From assembly GCA_949283305.1 (NCBI GenBank), contig CASDRU010000006.1, positions 186,001-250,000 on the forward strand: DNA of 64,000 nucleotides. Direction: 5' to 3'. This DNA is from an uncultured Spirochaetales bacterium (GTDB lineage: Bacteria > Spirochaetota > Spirochaetia > Sphaerochaetales > Sphaerochaetaceae). The position numbers were made by a program, and so were the translations under genes. The notes beneath the pieces are model-generated. The model worked only from the letters and a program-made list of their open reading frames with translations, was not told where the DNA came from and did no database searches. This document shows positions 34,974 through 42,881 of this stretch, one piece after another. The first letter of the stretch is position 1. Each line of letters begins with the position of its first letter.

Positions 34974-36880
34974 CAGTAAAGGACCCTCACGATTTCCTCA
35001 TCATTTTTCCTGAAGAAGATACGGGCATATGAAGATACACCACCTGCGCTTATTATCGATCCATCATCCATTGTCTCACGGTTTTCAACAACAAGAGTAT
35101 ATACATTCCCATTTGTCGTTATCCTGTAAGAATTGGCAATTGAAGGAGATACTGTATTGCCGCTTAAAGGCTTGAATGCATCGATTTTCTCCACGCTTCC
35201 CTCTCCTGAGGGGAATATCACAGTAGCATGGCTCCTTATTCCGCTTGCATTGTCAAGACGGACAATCGTCTTTGATGATGAGATTTCATTGTATGTATCA
35301 GAGAACATATAGTCCTCGACCCTGACATTCGCATTCTCATCGTATACGATAAGAACCTTGTCCTTCTTTGCACACAGCTCTGCCCTGTTCTTCTCAAGTG
35401 AGACATCAACACCCTTTTCCGTATGCCAGAATGAAGAAATCTTTACAAGCTTGTCAGATGTAATCTCATCAAGCACAACAGCCGCATCTGATGAGAGTGT
35501 CAGAATCCTTCTTCTTATGAATGCCCCCTCTTTCAGATAAGCCATATTTATTGCCTCAGTAAAGCTCCAATCATCCTTTATGATGCACCTCGTGATATAG
35601 CTTTCTGCAGCGACATCAAGGCCCCAGGAACCGGAGAGATTGGCCATGTCCTTGTCATTTATTGCTATAGTGTTATGCCCGAATGTGTTTTTAAGTGCAA
35701 AACGCGGCTCGCTGGCAACATATGTTGCTCTTCCAGTATCAGAAAGGAAGCATACGCCTTTTTTGTAGAAATCAAGGTGAAGCTGGTCAAGATGCCCGTG
35801 CCCGGAGCCGTAAGGGCCTGCATGGAAACGCACCTCTACATCCTTTTTAAGAGAGATGATGACATTGCCGCTTTCAGCAAAGTACCTGCTCTTTTCCTCT
35901 TTCTGCATCTTTACAAGTCTTGTTCTCGCGCTGAAGTTCCAGTAAAAATCAGCAAATTTCTTATCTCCTGAATAATATGCGAGCACAGGGTCTGAGAACA
36001 GGAGGGAAGCAATCTGTATTATATCCCTCATGTAGATTCTGTCGCTGTCTCCGAAAAGATAAGTCTGTCCATCCGGGCGAAGTGTCCGTGCCAGGGACAG
36101 AGCCATTTTATGGACATTTTCATACATTCTTTTCGGAATAGAAATGCCGTTGCGCTTTGCAACCAGAACGGTATCAAGTCCACAGTGGAGGACTTCTGCC
36201 TGGTACATGCTGCTCTGCTCCCAGTGCATCCCGTCAGGAAGCGTCTGCAGATCAAATTCCTCATCAAGGCGTCTTATGGCTTTTTCTGCATTCTCATCAT
36301 CACCGAGAAAGAGGGATGCTAAAAAGAGTCCGTGATCTTGCAGTATTCCCCAGTTTGACAGAACAAGCTTATAGTCAGTATTGTCTTTCAGATATTCAAC
36401 ATGAAGAGAAAGAGCCTTTGAAAAAAGAGCTTCAAAGTCTGCATCAAAAGGTTTGATGAGAGAAAAGATTTCATAGCTTCGCAGGTAGTTCTCAACCCTT
36501 ATTCCTGCCTCAAGGCTGCGCCATGAAAGGCCCTTGTTCTTTTCATTTATCTCACTGTTTCTGCTGTAATAGTCAGTAAAGAGCCGGATGAATGATGTAC
36601 GGTATATCTCGTTTCCTGAAAGCGCATAGGACTTTGCAAGATGAAGAAGGAATGAATGCCTGTTGAAAGCAAAATTCCATTCAGGATCTCCAAAAGGCAC
36701 ATAATCCCAGTCTATTTTTTCAAAAACAACCGGTGTCTTGCACTTCTCCATCTCATATGTGTCAGTGAATATGAAAGTATTGTTCACTGCAAGGTCTGCA
36801 ATTTTATATTCATTCTTCTCATATCCCTTGATTTTCTTTACATCGCTTAAAAAATCAAGATTGTTTATCCAGTAGTACAT
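34973..36880 (-). CDS. Heparinase II/III-like polysaccharide lyase family protein
   Basis: 635 residues with no signal peptide, so apparently cytoplasmic. An N-terminal (alpha/alpha) toroid-like domain (WRSLEAGIRVENYLRSYEIF, SNWGILQDHGLFLASLFLG, DGMHWEQSSMYQAEVLH) is followed by a beta-sandwich heparinase II/III domain starting near 340, with GPYGSGHGHLDQLHLDFY and SDTGRATYV. Such enzymes cleave uronic acid-containing oligosaccharides by beta-elimination. The candidate catalytic Tyr and His lie in these motifs. It sits between the methyltransferase-like gene and the nucleoside phosphorylase gene. Confidence 0.8.
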   Translation of the reverse strand: MYYWINNLDFLSDVKKIKGYEKNEYKIADLAVNNTFIFTDTYEMEKCKTPVVFEKIDWDYVPFGDPEWNFAFNRHSFLLHLAKSYALSGNEIYRTSFIRLFTDYYSRNSEINEKNKGLSWRSLEAGIRVENYLRSYEIFSLIKPFDADFEALFSKALSLHVEYLKDNTDYKLVLSNWGILQDHGLFLASLFLGDDENAEKAIRRLDEEFDLQTLPDGMHWEQSSMYQAEVLHCGLDTVLVAKRNGISIPKRMYENVHKMALSLARTLRPDGQTYLFGDSDRIYMRDIIQIASLLFSDPVLAYYSGDKKFADFYWNFSARTRLVKMQKEEKSRYFAESGNVIISLKKDVEVRFHAGPYGSGHGHLDQLHLDFYKKGVCFLSDTGRATYVASEPRFALKNTFGHNTIAINDKDMANLSGSWGLDVAAESYITRCIIKDDWSFTEAINMAYLKEGAFIRRRILTLSSDAAVVLDEITSDKLVKISSFWHTEKGVDVSLEKNRAELCAKKDKVLIVYDENANVRVEDYMFSDTYNEISSSKTIVRLDNASGIRSHATVIFPSGEGSVEKIDAFKPLSGNTVSPSIANSYRITTNGNVYTLVVENRETMDDGSIISAGGVSSYARIFFRKNDEEIVRVLY

Positions 36881-36882
36881 AT

Positions 36883-37593
36883 TCAGTCCTTCAGTACGTT
36901 TTCAGCAATTTCAAGAACATCAGCACATATCTTGACCATACTCTCGTGTTCTACAAAAGAAAGTCCTTCCTCATCAAGTCCTGCTGCCCAGTTTATTGAA
37001 AAACAGAGAGACAGAACCGGTATTTCAAGCTCTTTTATAAGAGGAATTTCCGGAGAAAGGGTCATTCCCACAACATCAGATCCCAGGCGCGATAAAGCCT
37101 TGATTTCAGCCTTTGTCTCAAAACGCGGTCCGTTTGTGACTGCGTAAACAAGATTTGGAGTGAGAGTTATGTTGAGTCTGGATGCACTTTCAAGAGCTTT
37201 CATGCTCATGTTGAAATCAAATATTTCTGTCATGTCGACATGGCGCATCAGGCTTTTATCTTCATCAAAGAAAGTATAGTCCCGTGCCATGAATGAAAAG
37301 TCAATGAAATCCCCGACCAGGCCGATATGTGTTGGCAGAAGCTTCTCTGATACAGAGCCTACTGCATAGGTGGTTACAACTTTTGAAACACCCAGATCCT
37401 TCAGCTCATAGACATTGGCCTTGTAATTGACCTGGTGAGGAAGCTCTGCATGCCCTTTTTTATGCCGGAAGATATAATATATGTCCCCCCTCTTTGCCAT
37501 CTCAACAGAGCCGTATCTGTTTTCTGCAACAATCTTCTCATCGCCGGCAAAAAGATCCTCAACTGCACTTCCCATTATTATTGCCTTACTCAT
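36883..37593 (-). CDS. Purine nucleoside / methylthioinosine-type phosphorylase
   Basis: A 236-residue PNP/MTAP family trimeric phosphorylase. Family segments: FRHKKGHAELPHQVNYKANVYEL (phosphate and sugar site), YAVTNGPRFETKAEIKAL and VGMTLSPEIPLIKEL. The base-contacting segment reads CFSINWAAG: Asn replaces the Asp that MTAPs use for adenine. This points to 6-oxopurines (hypoxanthine/guanine nucleosides or 5'-methylthioinosine) rather than MTA itself. It overlaps mtnA by eight bases. Confidence 0.82.
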   Translation of the reverse strand: MSKAIIMGSAVEDLFAGDEKIVAENRYGSVEMAKRGDIYYIFRHKKGHAELPHQVNYKANVYELKDLGVSKVVTTYAVGSVSEKLLPTHIGLVGDFIDFSFMARDYTFFDEDKSLMRHVDMTEIFDFNMSMKALESASRLNITLTPNLVYAVTNGPRFETKAEIKALSRLGSDVVGMTLSPEIPLIKELEIPVLSLCFSINWAAGLDEEGLSFVEHESMVKICADVLEIAENVLKD

Positions 37594-38521
37594 TTATTCC
37601 CTCCGGTGTGATTACTGCGCTTATAAGAGATCTGTCGACAAAATCGAATGCAGGATAAAGTGCTTCACAGCTTTCATTGGCAATCCTGACTCCTGCTATA
37701 TTCTTGACTTCTTCTCCACTTCTGTATTCCATCTCATAATCATCATTGCTGCTTCTTTTTAAGGCAAAAGCGTAATACGGTATCTTGAAAAAAAAAGCGC
37801 AGATAGCATCAGCAAGCGTTCCAGTCTTGTTTATTATGCTTCCATTTTTCAAATATCTGTCACTTGCAGTCATATAAACAGTGATCTTCTTCTCATTCAT
37901 CAGATTCGCCATCATCGCATCAGTTATCAGATAGGCTCTGATGCCCATCTCCATGAGGCAGGATATGGTAAGTCTGGCACCCTGAAGGTACGGCCTTGTC
38001 TCGGGGACATACACTCTTACATCCTTTCCTGAAAGCTGAGCCTTCTTGACGCTCAGAAGGAAAGAATGCTCTGCAAAGCACCTGGTGAGTATTCCATCCC
38101 CGTCCTTGATCAGAGATGAGCCAAGGCTGCTCATCCTGTCATAGCATTCATCATAGTATGAAAAAAGCGATGAGACAGCTTCCTCTGCATCATCCCCTTT
38201 TCTCACACAATCAAGAAGATGATACAGGCTTTCCTTCATCGTGGTGTTGGTCTTCCTGCTTGAAGACAGGGTCTTCACAACATCATCCAGGTTGCTGTTC
38301 CTCCTTGATTCAAGAAGAAATGCATTGAGAGCAACTTCAAGAGGACCTCCGCCCTGTGTGACCATATCGCTTATTGCCTTGGCTGCCTCTATATAATCCT
38401 TGCACACGATGTATTCTCTCTCAAAGGGCAGCTTCCTTCTGTCAAGAATGTAAAGTGCATCATCCTTGATATATGAAATTCCCTCATGAGTGAGGATGAA
38501 GGGAAGAAGGTCTTTCATCAT
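37586..38521 (-). CDS. mtnA: Methylthioribose-1-phosphate isomerase-like (MtnA) protein
   Basis: A 311-residue member of the eIF-2B alpha/MtnA family. MtnA hallmarks: AKAISDMVTQGGGPLEVALNAF, the catalytic Cys in GILTRCFAEHSFLL, PETRPYLQGARLTI, and the catalytic Asp in TASDRYLKNGSIINKTGT. It converts methylthioribose-1-phosphate to methylthioribulose-1-phosphate in methionine or 5-deoxyribose salvage. The sequence is divergent: the usual GAGALAT after the Cys is not seen. It is coupled to the phosphorylase and deaminase genes. Confidence 0.82.
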   Translation of the reverse strand: MMKDLLPFILTHEGISYIKDDALYILDRRKLPFEREYIVCKDYIEAAKAISDMVTQGGGPLEVALNAFLLESRRNSNLDDVVKTLSSSRKTNTTMKESLYHLLDCVRKGDDAEEAVSSLFSYYDECYDRMSSLGSSLIKDGDGILTRCFAEHSFLLSVKKAQLSGKDVRVYVPETRPYLQGARLTISCLMEMGIRAYLITDAMMANLMNEKKITVYMTASDRYLKNGSIINKTGTLADAICAFFFKIPYYAFALKRSSNDDYEMEYRSGEEVKNIAGVRIANESCEALYPAFDFVDRSLISAVITPEGINE

Positions 38522-39000
38522 GACCAGAACCCGTCATGGGAAGAAAGGACTCTTTTGAGGATCTCTTCATCTTCAACCGGTCCCTCAACAACAACATCTT
38601 TCTGACCGCGGGAGATGACTTCACGGCTTGAAAGATTGAAGGTAGGATTCTCATCATTATCCTTTGTATATGAGAGAAGATCCTTCTCGCTTGCCCCGTA
38701 TACAATGCGTCCTATATTTGCCCAGTATATCGCACCTGTGCACATGCAGCATGGCTCGAAATTTGAATACAGCGTGCATGTTTTCAATTTCTCAGGGCTG
38801 TAAAGACGCGCGGCCTTGAGTGTCAGCAGAGTCTCTGCATGATATGCAGACCCGCCTGTCTTGAACTCGTTTTTCATTTCAAGCAGAATATTTCCATCCT
38901 CATCCGCAAGAAGTGCCGCAAAAGGATGATTGCCCTCTTTCCTGGACTCCTCAGCAAGAACACATGTTCTTAGAATAAGTTTTTTATCTAGATCTGTCAT
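38518..39000 (-). CDS. CDA-fold deaminase, guanine deaminase-like
   Basis: 160 residues with the zinc motifs YHAETLLTL (HAE) and NFEPCCMCTGAIYWANIG (PCxxC). GAIYWA is typical of GuaD-type guanine deaminases. It could act on a purine base or on an adenine nucleoside; the genomic context (6-oxopurine-type phosphorylase and MtnA in the same operon) makes the latter tempting. The start is ATG 39000 with no Shine-Dalgarno; an extended -10 TGCTACAAT ends nine bases before it. It overlaps mtnA by four bases. Confidence 0.82.
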   Translation of the reverse strand: MTDLDKKLILRTCVLAEESRKEGNHPFAALLADEDGNILLEMKNEFKTGGSAYHAETLLTLKAARLYSPEKLKTCTLYSNFEPCCMCTGAIYWANIGRIVYGASEKDLLSYTKDNDENPTFNLSSREVISRGQKDVVVEGPVEDEEILKRVLSSHDGFWS

Positions 39001-39008
39001 ATTTGATG

Positions 39009-39017
39009 ATTGTAGCA
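39009..39017 (-). promoter_or_regulatory. Extended -10 of the purine salvage operon
   Basis: TGC plus TACAAT on the minus strand, eight bases before ATG 39000. The predicted mRNA would have a two-base leader. Confidence 0.55.
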
Positions 39018-39056
39018 AAAACCATGAGAAAAACACAGAGAAAACATCAGCCGGAT

Positions 39057-39085
39057 TTGACGATGAATAATAAAAAGACTAGATT
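39057..39085 (+). promoter_or_regulatory. Promoter of the FKBP gene
   Basis: TTGACG (39057-39062) and TAGATT (39080-39085) with a 17-base spacer. The start would be about 20 bases upstream of ATG 39113. Confidence 0.7.
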
Positions 39086-39112
39086 ACAAGAAAAAAGAAA
39101 TAAGGAATGTTT

Positions 39113-40333
39113 ATGAAGAAAAAAACGTTTGTTCTGCTTGTCCTCCTTCTTTCCATCGGAGCTTTTCTTTTTGCTGATGGAACTTATGTGAAAGTGACAG
39201 GCGTAAGTGAAACTGATTTCGGTCATGATATCGAGGCAATCAAGACTGACGGCTCATCTGTCATCTACCATATAAGCGATGAGACAGTCATGAACACAGA
39301 TCTTGATGATATAAAAGAGGGGGATGTGCTTCTTGTCGAGGATAACGGTATTGCAACAATGAGCATTCCTCCACAGATGAATGCAACAAAAGTTGAAAAG
39401 GCAGAGAATGCTGACCAGATTGAATTTTCTGATCCTGTCTCTTATCCGGGCACATATGATGCTGATAAAATACTGTCAGATTTCAGCTACAGCTACGGTT
39501 ATCAGATGATGGAGAGCCTTAAAGGGCAGAATCTTGAAGTCAAGGGTGCTTATTTTCAGCGCGGAATCTATGATGCTCTCAGCCTTTCTGCTGACCTCCT
39601 TCTCACATTTGACGAGATGAGCGATGCAGGAAATGAATATCTGGAGACTGTTTATGTGGATGGAACATCCACAGGATGCGGCGAGCGTCTTGCACTCGAT
39701 GAGATAAAAGCTCTTTCAAAGCCTGAGGATCTTGAAGAGATGTTTGCCTACTCATATGGTTTCCTGCTTTCCTATCAGATGATGCTTGAGGGAATCAACC
39801 TTGTTGCTGAGCCATTTATAAGCGGAGTTGAGGCATCAATATATTCTCTTGCACCCAGTATGACAGATGAAGAGATGGACGCTGCGATAAATGAGTATGC
39901 AAATTATATCTCTTCTCTGATTGAAGCCTATCTTGAGCAGCTCAAGACAGAAAACCTTGCTGAGGCTGAGAGCTTCTTTGCCTCAAACATGAAGGAAAAA
40001 GGAGTAACTGTCGTTGATGAGTATCTGCAGATGAAGAAGACTGTCGAGAACAAGAGTGGTAAATCACCTGTTGAGACAGATAAGGTCAAGGTTGATTATA
40101 TCCTTACAGATCTAGAGGGAACCCTCCTTGATGAGGCAAACGGTGCCGTGTTCTCTCTTTCTTCAGTAATCGACGGTTTCAAGAAGGGAATAATGAACAT
40201 GAAGAGCGGAGAGGAGGCAACACTATATGTACATCCTTTCTACGGCTATGGAGAAAGCGGCACAACAACAATTGAGCCGAACAAGCTTCTTGTTTTTGAC
40301 GTAAAGCTTCTTGAAATCAATCCTCAAGAGTAA
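39113..40333 (+). CDS. Exported FKBP-type peptidyl-prolyl isomerase
   Basis: Protein folding catalyst outside the cytoplasm, 406 residues. Signal peptide of about 20 residues ending LFAD; no lipobox. A beta-rich N-terminal region is followed by a two-repeat helical FKBP-N dimerisation domain (ILSDFSYSYGYQMMESLKG and FAYSYGFLLSYQMMLEG) and a C-terminal FKBP domain with GFKKGIMNMKSGEEATLYVHPFYGYG. TAAGGA favours ATG 39113 over the in-frame ATG at 39107, which abuts it. The 3' end overlaps the convergent YhcH gene by 17 bases. Confidence 0.88.
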   Translation: MKKKTFVLLVLLLSIGAFLFADGTYVKVTGVSETDFGHDIEAIKTDGSSVIYHISDETVMNTDLDDIKEGDVLLVEDNGIATMSIPPQMNATKVEKAENADQIEFSDPVSYPGTYDADKILSDFSYSYGYQMMESLKGQNLEVKGAYFQRGIYDALSLSADLLLTFDEMSDAGNEYLETVYVDGTSTGCGERLALDEIKALSKPEDLEEMFAYSYGFLLSYQMMLEGINLVAEPFISGVEASIYSLAPSMTDEEMDAAINEYANYISSLIEAYLEQLKTENLAEAESFFASNMKEKGVTVVDEYLQMKKTVENKSGKSPVETDKVKVDYILTDLEGTLLDEANGAVFSLSSVIDGFKKGIMNMKSGEEATLYVHPFYGYGESGTTTIEPNKLLVFDVKLLEINPQE

Positions 40334-40703
40334 ACAGCACGCTTTTTACTGAGTACGGGAGTGTTTCAAGCACTCCCTTTTTCATCACCTCATCAGAAGA
40401 GAAAATAATAAAGCGCCCGTTCAGCATCCTGAAAACACTTCTTTCATCAAAAGAGCATATCTCCTGCCCTTCCAGGATGATATAAACACCCCAGGAGGCT
40501 GAAGAGAGTGCTTCTATCTTTCCCCCGTTGCTTGTAAGGTATGCATCTATTTTATATTTTACTTTCCCGTTCTCCTTCACGCTGTAGCTTCCAGGACTCT
40601 GGTCATAAGGAAGATGGCGGTCCATTGTGTCAATGACTGCCTGGAAATTACTGCTGATTGAGCAATAGAGCTCTAGGTTCTCAAGTGTGTCAAAGATTAT
40701 CAT
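40317..40703 (-). CDS. YhcH/YjgK/YiaL family protein
   Basis: A 128-residue cupin-like protein of the DUF386 family, often linked to sugar or sialic acid metabolism. Family features are MIIFDTLENLELY, HLPYDQSPGSYSV and KYKIDAYLTS. The typical length is about 150 residues and the metal-binding His residues of the C-terminal part are not obvious, so activity is uncertain. It overlaps the upstream kinase by four bases. Confidence 0.75.
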   Translation of the reverse strand: MIIFDTLENLELYCSISSNFQAVIDTMDRHLPYDQSPGSYSVKENGKVKYKIDAYLTSNGGKIEALSSASWGVYIILEGQEICSFDERSVFRMLNGRFIIFSSDEVMKKGVLETLPYSVKSVLFTLED

Positions 40704-41353
40704 CCGATTCTGATCCCAAGTTTCTCCAGATGATTATCATAGATTTCCGAGTATTTTACAATTATATCGACACAGCCCTCGATTCCAAGCTTTGATGAGT
40801 CAAGCGAAAGATCATAAGTCCTGCACATTCCCCATTTCTGGTCTGAATAGTAATTGTAGAAGCTTGCTCTTGTCTTATCGCTTTTCAGGCATACATCCTC
40901 TGCCTTGTCCTCGTCTATCTCGTATGTATGGATTGCCCTGTAGACTCGGGCATCAAGAGGTGCATGTATGAATGCTGAAACAAGATGAGGATAATCGCGG
41001 AGCACATAGTCCGCACATCGCCCGATTATCACGCATGAGCCTTCACTTGCAATCTTCTTTATCGTCTTGCTCTGGATCAGGAAAAGCTGGTCATTGAGAG
41101 GCATCTCGTTAAATCCGACAGAACCGCTGTTCATCGGGTAAGCACCCATTGCAATTGAATACAAAAGAGAAGAAGACGGCTTTTCATCTGCATTCTTGAA
41201 CAGGTTTTCGCTCAGTCCGCTGTCCTTTGCCGCTATTGTCAGCAGTTCCTTGTCATAAAAAGGTATTCCAAGACGCTCTGAAAGCATCTTCCCGACCTTT
41301 CTTCCTCCGCTTCCGAACTGTCTTCCGATTGTGAAAATAGTCTTGCTGCTCAT
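40700..41353 (-). CDS. Cytidylate kinase-like family protein
   Basis: A 217-residue P-loop protein of the Cytidylate_kin2 family. The N-terminus TIFTIGRQFGSGGRKVGKMLSERLGIPFYDKELL is typical, as is EGSCVIIGRCADYVL and DKTRASFYNYYSDQKWG. The loop GSGGRKV again lacks the canonical GK[ST]. The substrate is unknown; it is distinct from the cmk at 31.6 kb. AAGGGG precedes the start. Confidence 0.82.
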   Translation of the reverse strand: MSSKTIFTIGRQFGSGGRKVGKMLSERLGIPFYDKELLTIAAKDSGLSENLFKNADEKPSSSLLYSIAMGAYPMNSGSVGFNEMPLNDQLFLIQSKTIKKIASEGSCVIIGRCADYVLRDYPHLVSAFIHAPLDARVYRAIHTYEIDEDKAEDVCLKSDKTRASFYNYYSDQKWGMCRTYDLSLDSSKLGIEGCVDIIVKYSEIYDNHLEKLGIRIG

Positions 41354-41399
41354 ATTATTCCCCTTTTTTATTGATTATAAAACAGAGGATTCAATAAGA

Positions 41400-41428
41400 A
41401 AAGAAAAAACGGCAGGAAATCCTGCCGT
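41400..41428 (-). terminator. fprA terminator
   Basis: On the minus strand ACGGCAGG/CCTGCCGT (41428-41421 and 41416-41409) with a four-base loop, then TTTTTTCTT. Confidence 0.9.
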
Positions 41429-41450
41429 GTAGAAAACAATTATAGCAAAA

Positions 41451-42641
41451 TCAGACAAGGCTCTTTGCAAGACTCATCAGAGCATCAAGCTGATCCTCTT
41501 TCAATGAGGATTTTAAAGTTAAAACAGGAGCGACAATCTCCACATCCTTCATCTGGCAAAGGATTTCACTCATCTTCTTTCCGCTGGATATTGCCCAGCT
41601 TCCGTTTTCTATCAGAGCAACTTTCTTCTTCTGATACAGATGTGCCTTAAGATCAAGAAGCAGGCTCTCCATCTTCGGGAAGATCTCTGCATTGTATGTT
41701 GAGGATGCGAACACTGCCTTTGAATATCTGAAGAGCTCTGAAACAAGATAGGATGAGTCTGTTTTGCTTGCATCATACATCCTGATGTTTCTAACCCCAA
41801 GATCGGCAAGCATTGAGGAGAGAACTGCACATGCATTCTCTGTGTTGCCGTAAATTGATGAATAGACAATCACGACCCCGTCATCCTCAGCATCATATTT
41901 TGACCATATGTCATACTTGCTGATAAAATAAGACAAATCCTTCCTCCAGATAGGACCATGAAGAGGACAGATCATGGCTATATCGAGTGTTGCCGCCTTT
42001 TTAAGTACATTCTGCACCATCATGCCGTATTTGCCGACAATGTTGATGTAATATCTTCTAGCATCATCAAGCCACTCACGGTCAAAATCATACTCATCTG
42101 CAAAGAGATTTCCGCTGAGGGCACCGAATGTTCCAAAGGCATCTGCTGAGAACAGAGTCTTTGTAAAGCTGTCATATGTGACCATGACCTCAGGCCAGTG
42201 AACCATAGGAGCAAATACGAATGTAAATGTATGCTTTCCTGTTGAGATGCTGTCCCCTTCCTTGACAAGAAATGCATTCTCATCTGCATTGAATGTGAAG
42301 AACTGCTTGATCATCTGGATTGTCTTTGCATTTCCAACAATCTTCACATCCGGATAGAGTCTGACAACAAGATCAAGAGTTGCAAGATGATCCGGCTCGA
42401 CATGGTTGATAATCACATAATCGAGCTTCCTTCCTCCGAGCACATGCTCGAGATTCTCAATGAACTGGCGTGAGACGCTGTGATCCACTGTATCAAGAAG
42501 AACAGTCTTCTCGTCCATTACGACATATGAGTTATAGCTTACTCCCCTCTCAATCGGATAGATGTTTTCAAAAAGAGCAAGCCTTCTGTCAGATGAACCG
42601 ACATAATAAGTGTCATCAGTAATAAGTTTTGTATTATACAT
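41451..42641 (-). CDS. fprA: A-type flavoprotein / rubredoxin:oxygen oxidoreductase
   Basis: A diiron flavoprotein that reduces O2 to water or NO to N2O in anaerobes. The N-terminal metallo-beta-lactamase domain carries the diiron ligand motif NHVEPDH and later MVHWPEVMVTYD and CPLHGPIW. The C-terminal flavodoxin domain has VIVYSSIYGNTENAC (FMN loop) and STYNAEIFPKM. Start: ATG 42641 with GGAG six bases upstream; the track-length TTG at 42653 overlaps that site. About 396 residues, normal. No rubredoxin gene is adjacent. Confidence 0.93.
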   Translation of the reverse strand: MYNTKLITDDTYYVGSSDRRLALFENIYPIERGVSYNSYVVMDEKTVLLDTVDHSVSRQFIENLEHVLGGRKLDYVIINHVEPDHLATLDLVVRLYPDVKIVGNAKTIQMIKQFFTFNADENAFLVKEGDSISTGKHTFTFVFAPMVHWPEVMVTYDSFTKTLFSADAFGTFGALSGNLFADEYDFDREWLDDARRYYINIVGKYGMMVQNVLKKAATLDIAMICPLHGPIWRKDLSYFISKYDIWSKYDAEDDGVVIVYSSIYGNTENACAVLSSMLADLGVRNIRMYDASKTDSSYLVSELFRYSKAVFASSTYNAEIFPKMESLLLDLKAHLYQKKKVALIENGSWAISSGKKMSEILCQMKDVEIVAPVLTLKSSLKEDQLDALMSLAKSLV

Positions 42642-42793
42642 ATAATTCTCCAAAAGATTATTGTATCATATCCGGCACTTTTTTTCCACTCTGGTGTTTG
42701 AAGATTATATACAGAATTTCTTTATTTTATATTCTGATTTCGGTATAATATTTCAATAGCATTCTTTAAATTAATATTTTTAACATGATTTGT

Positions 42794-42815
42794 TAAAATA
42801 AGGCTAAAATAAGGC
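42794..42815 (+). repeat. Tandem 11-base direct repeat upstream of dat
   Basis: TAAAATAAGGC occurs twice without gap (42794-42804 and 42805-42815), about 70 bases before the diaminobutyrate aminotransferase start. An 11-base period suits side-by-side binding of a regulator. No promoter can be assigned with confidence in this 228-base gap; TATAAT at 42744-42749 and TAAAAT within the repeats are candidates. Confidence 0.45.
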
Positions 42816-42881
42816 TGGAAGTATTACTTCTTTATTTTTTATCTGTTAATGTGAATCTGTTTTCTATTAGGAGAAAATTTG

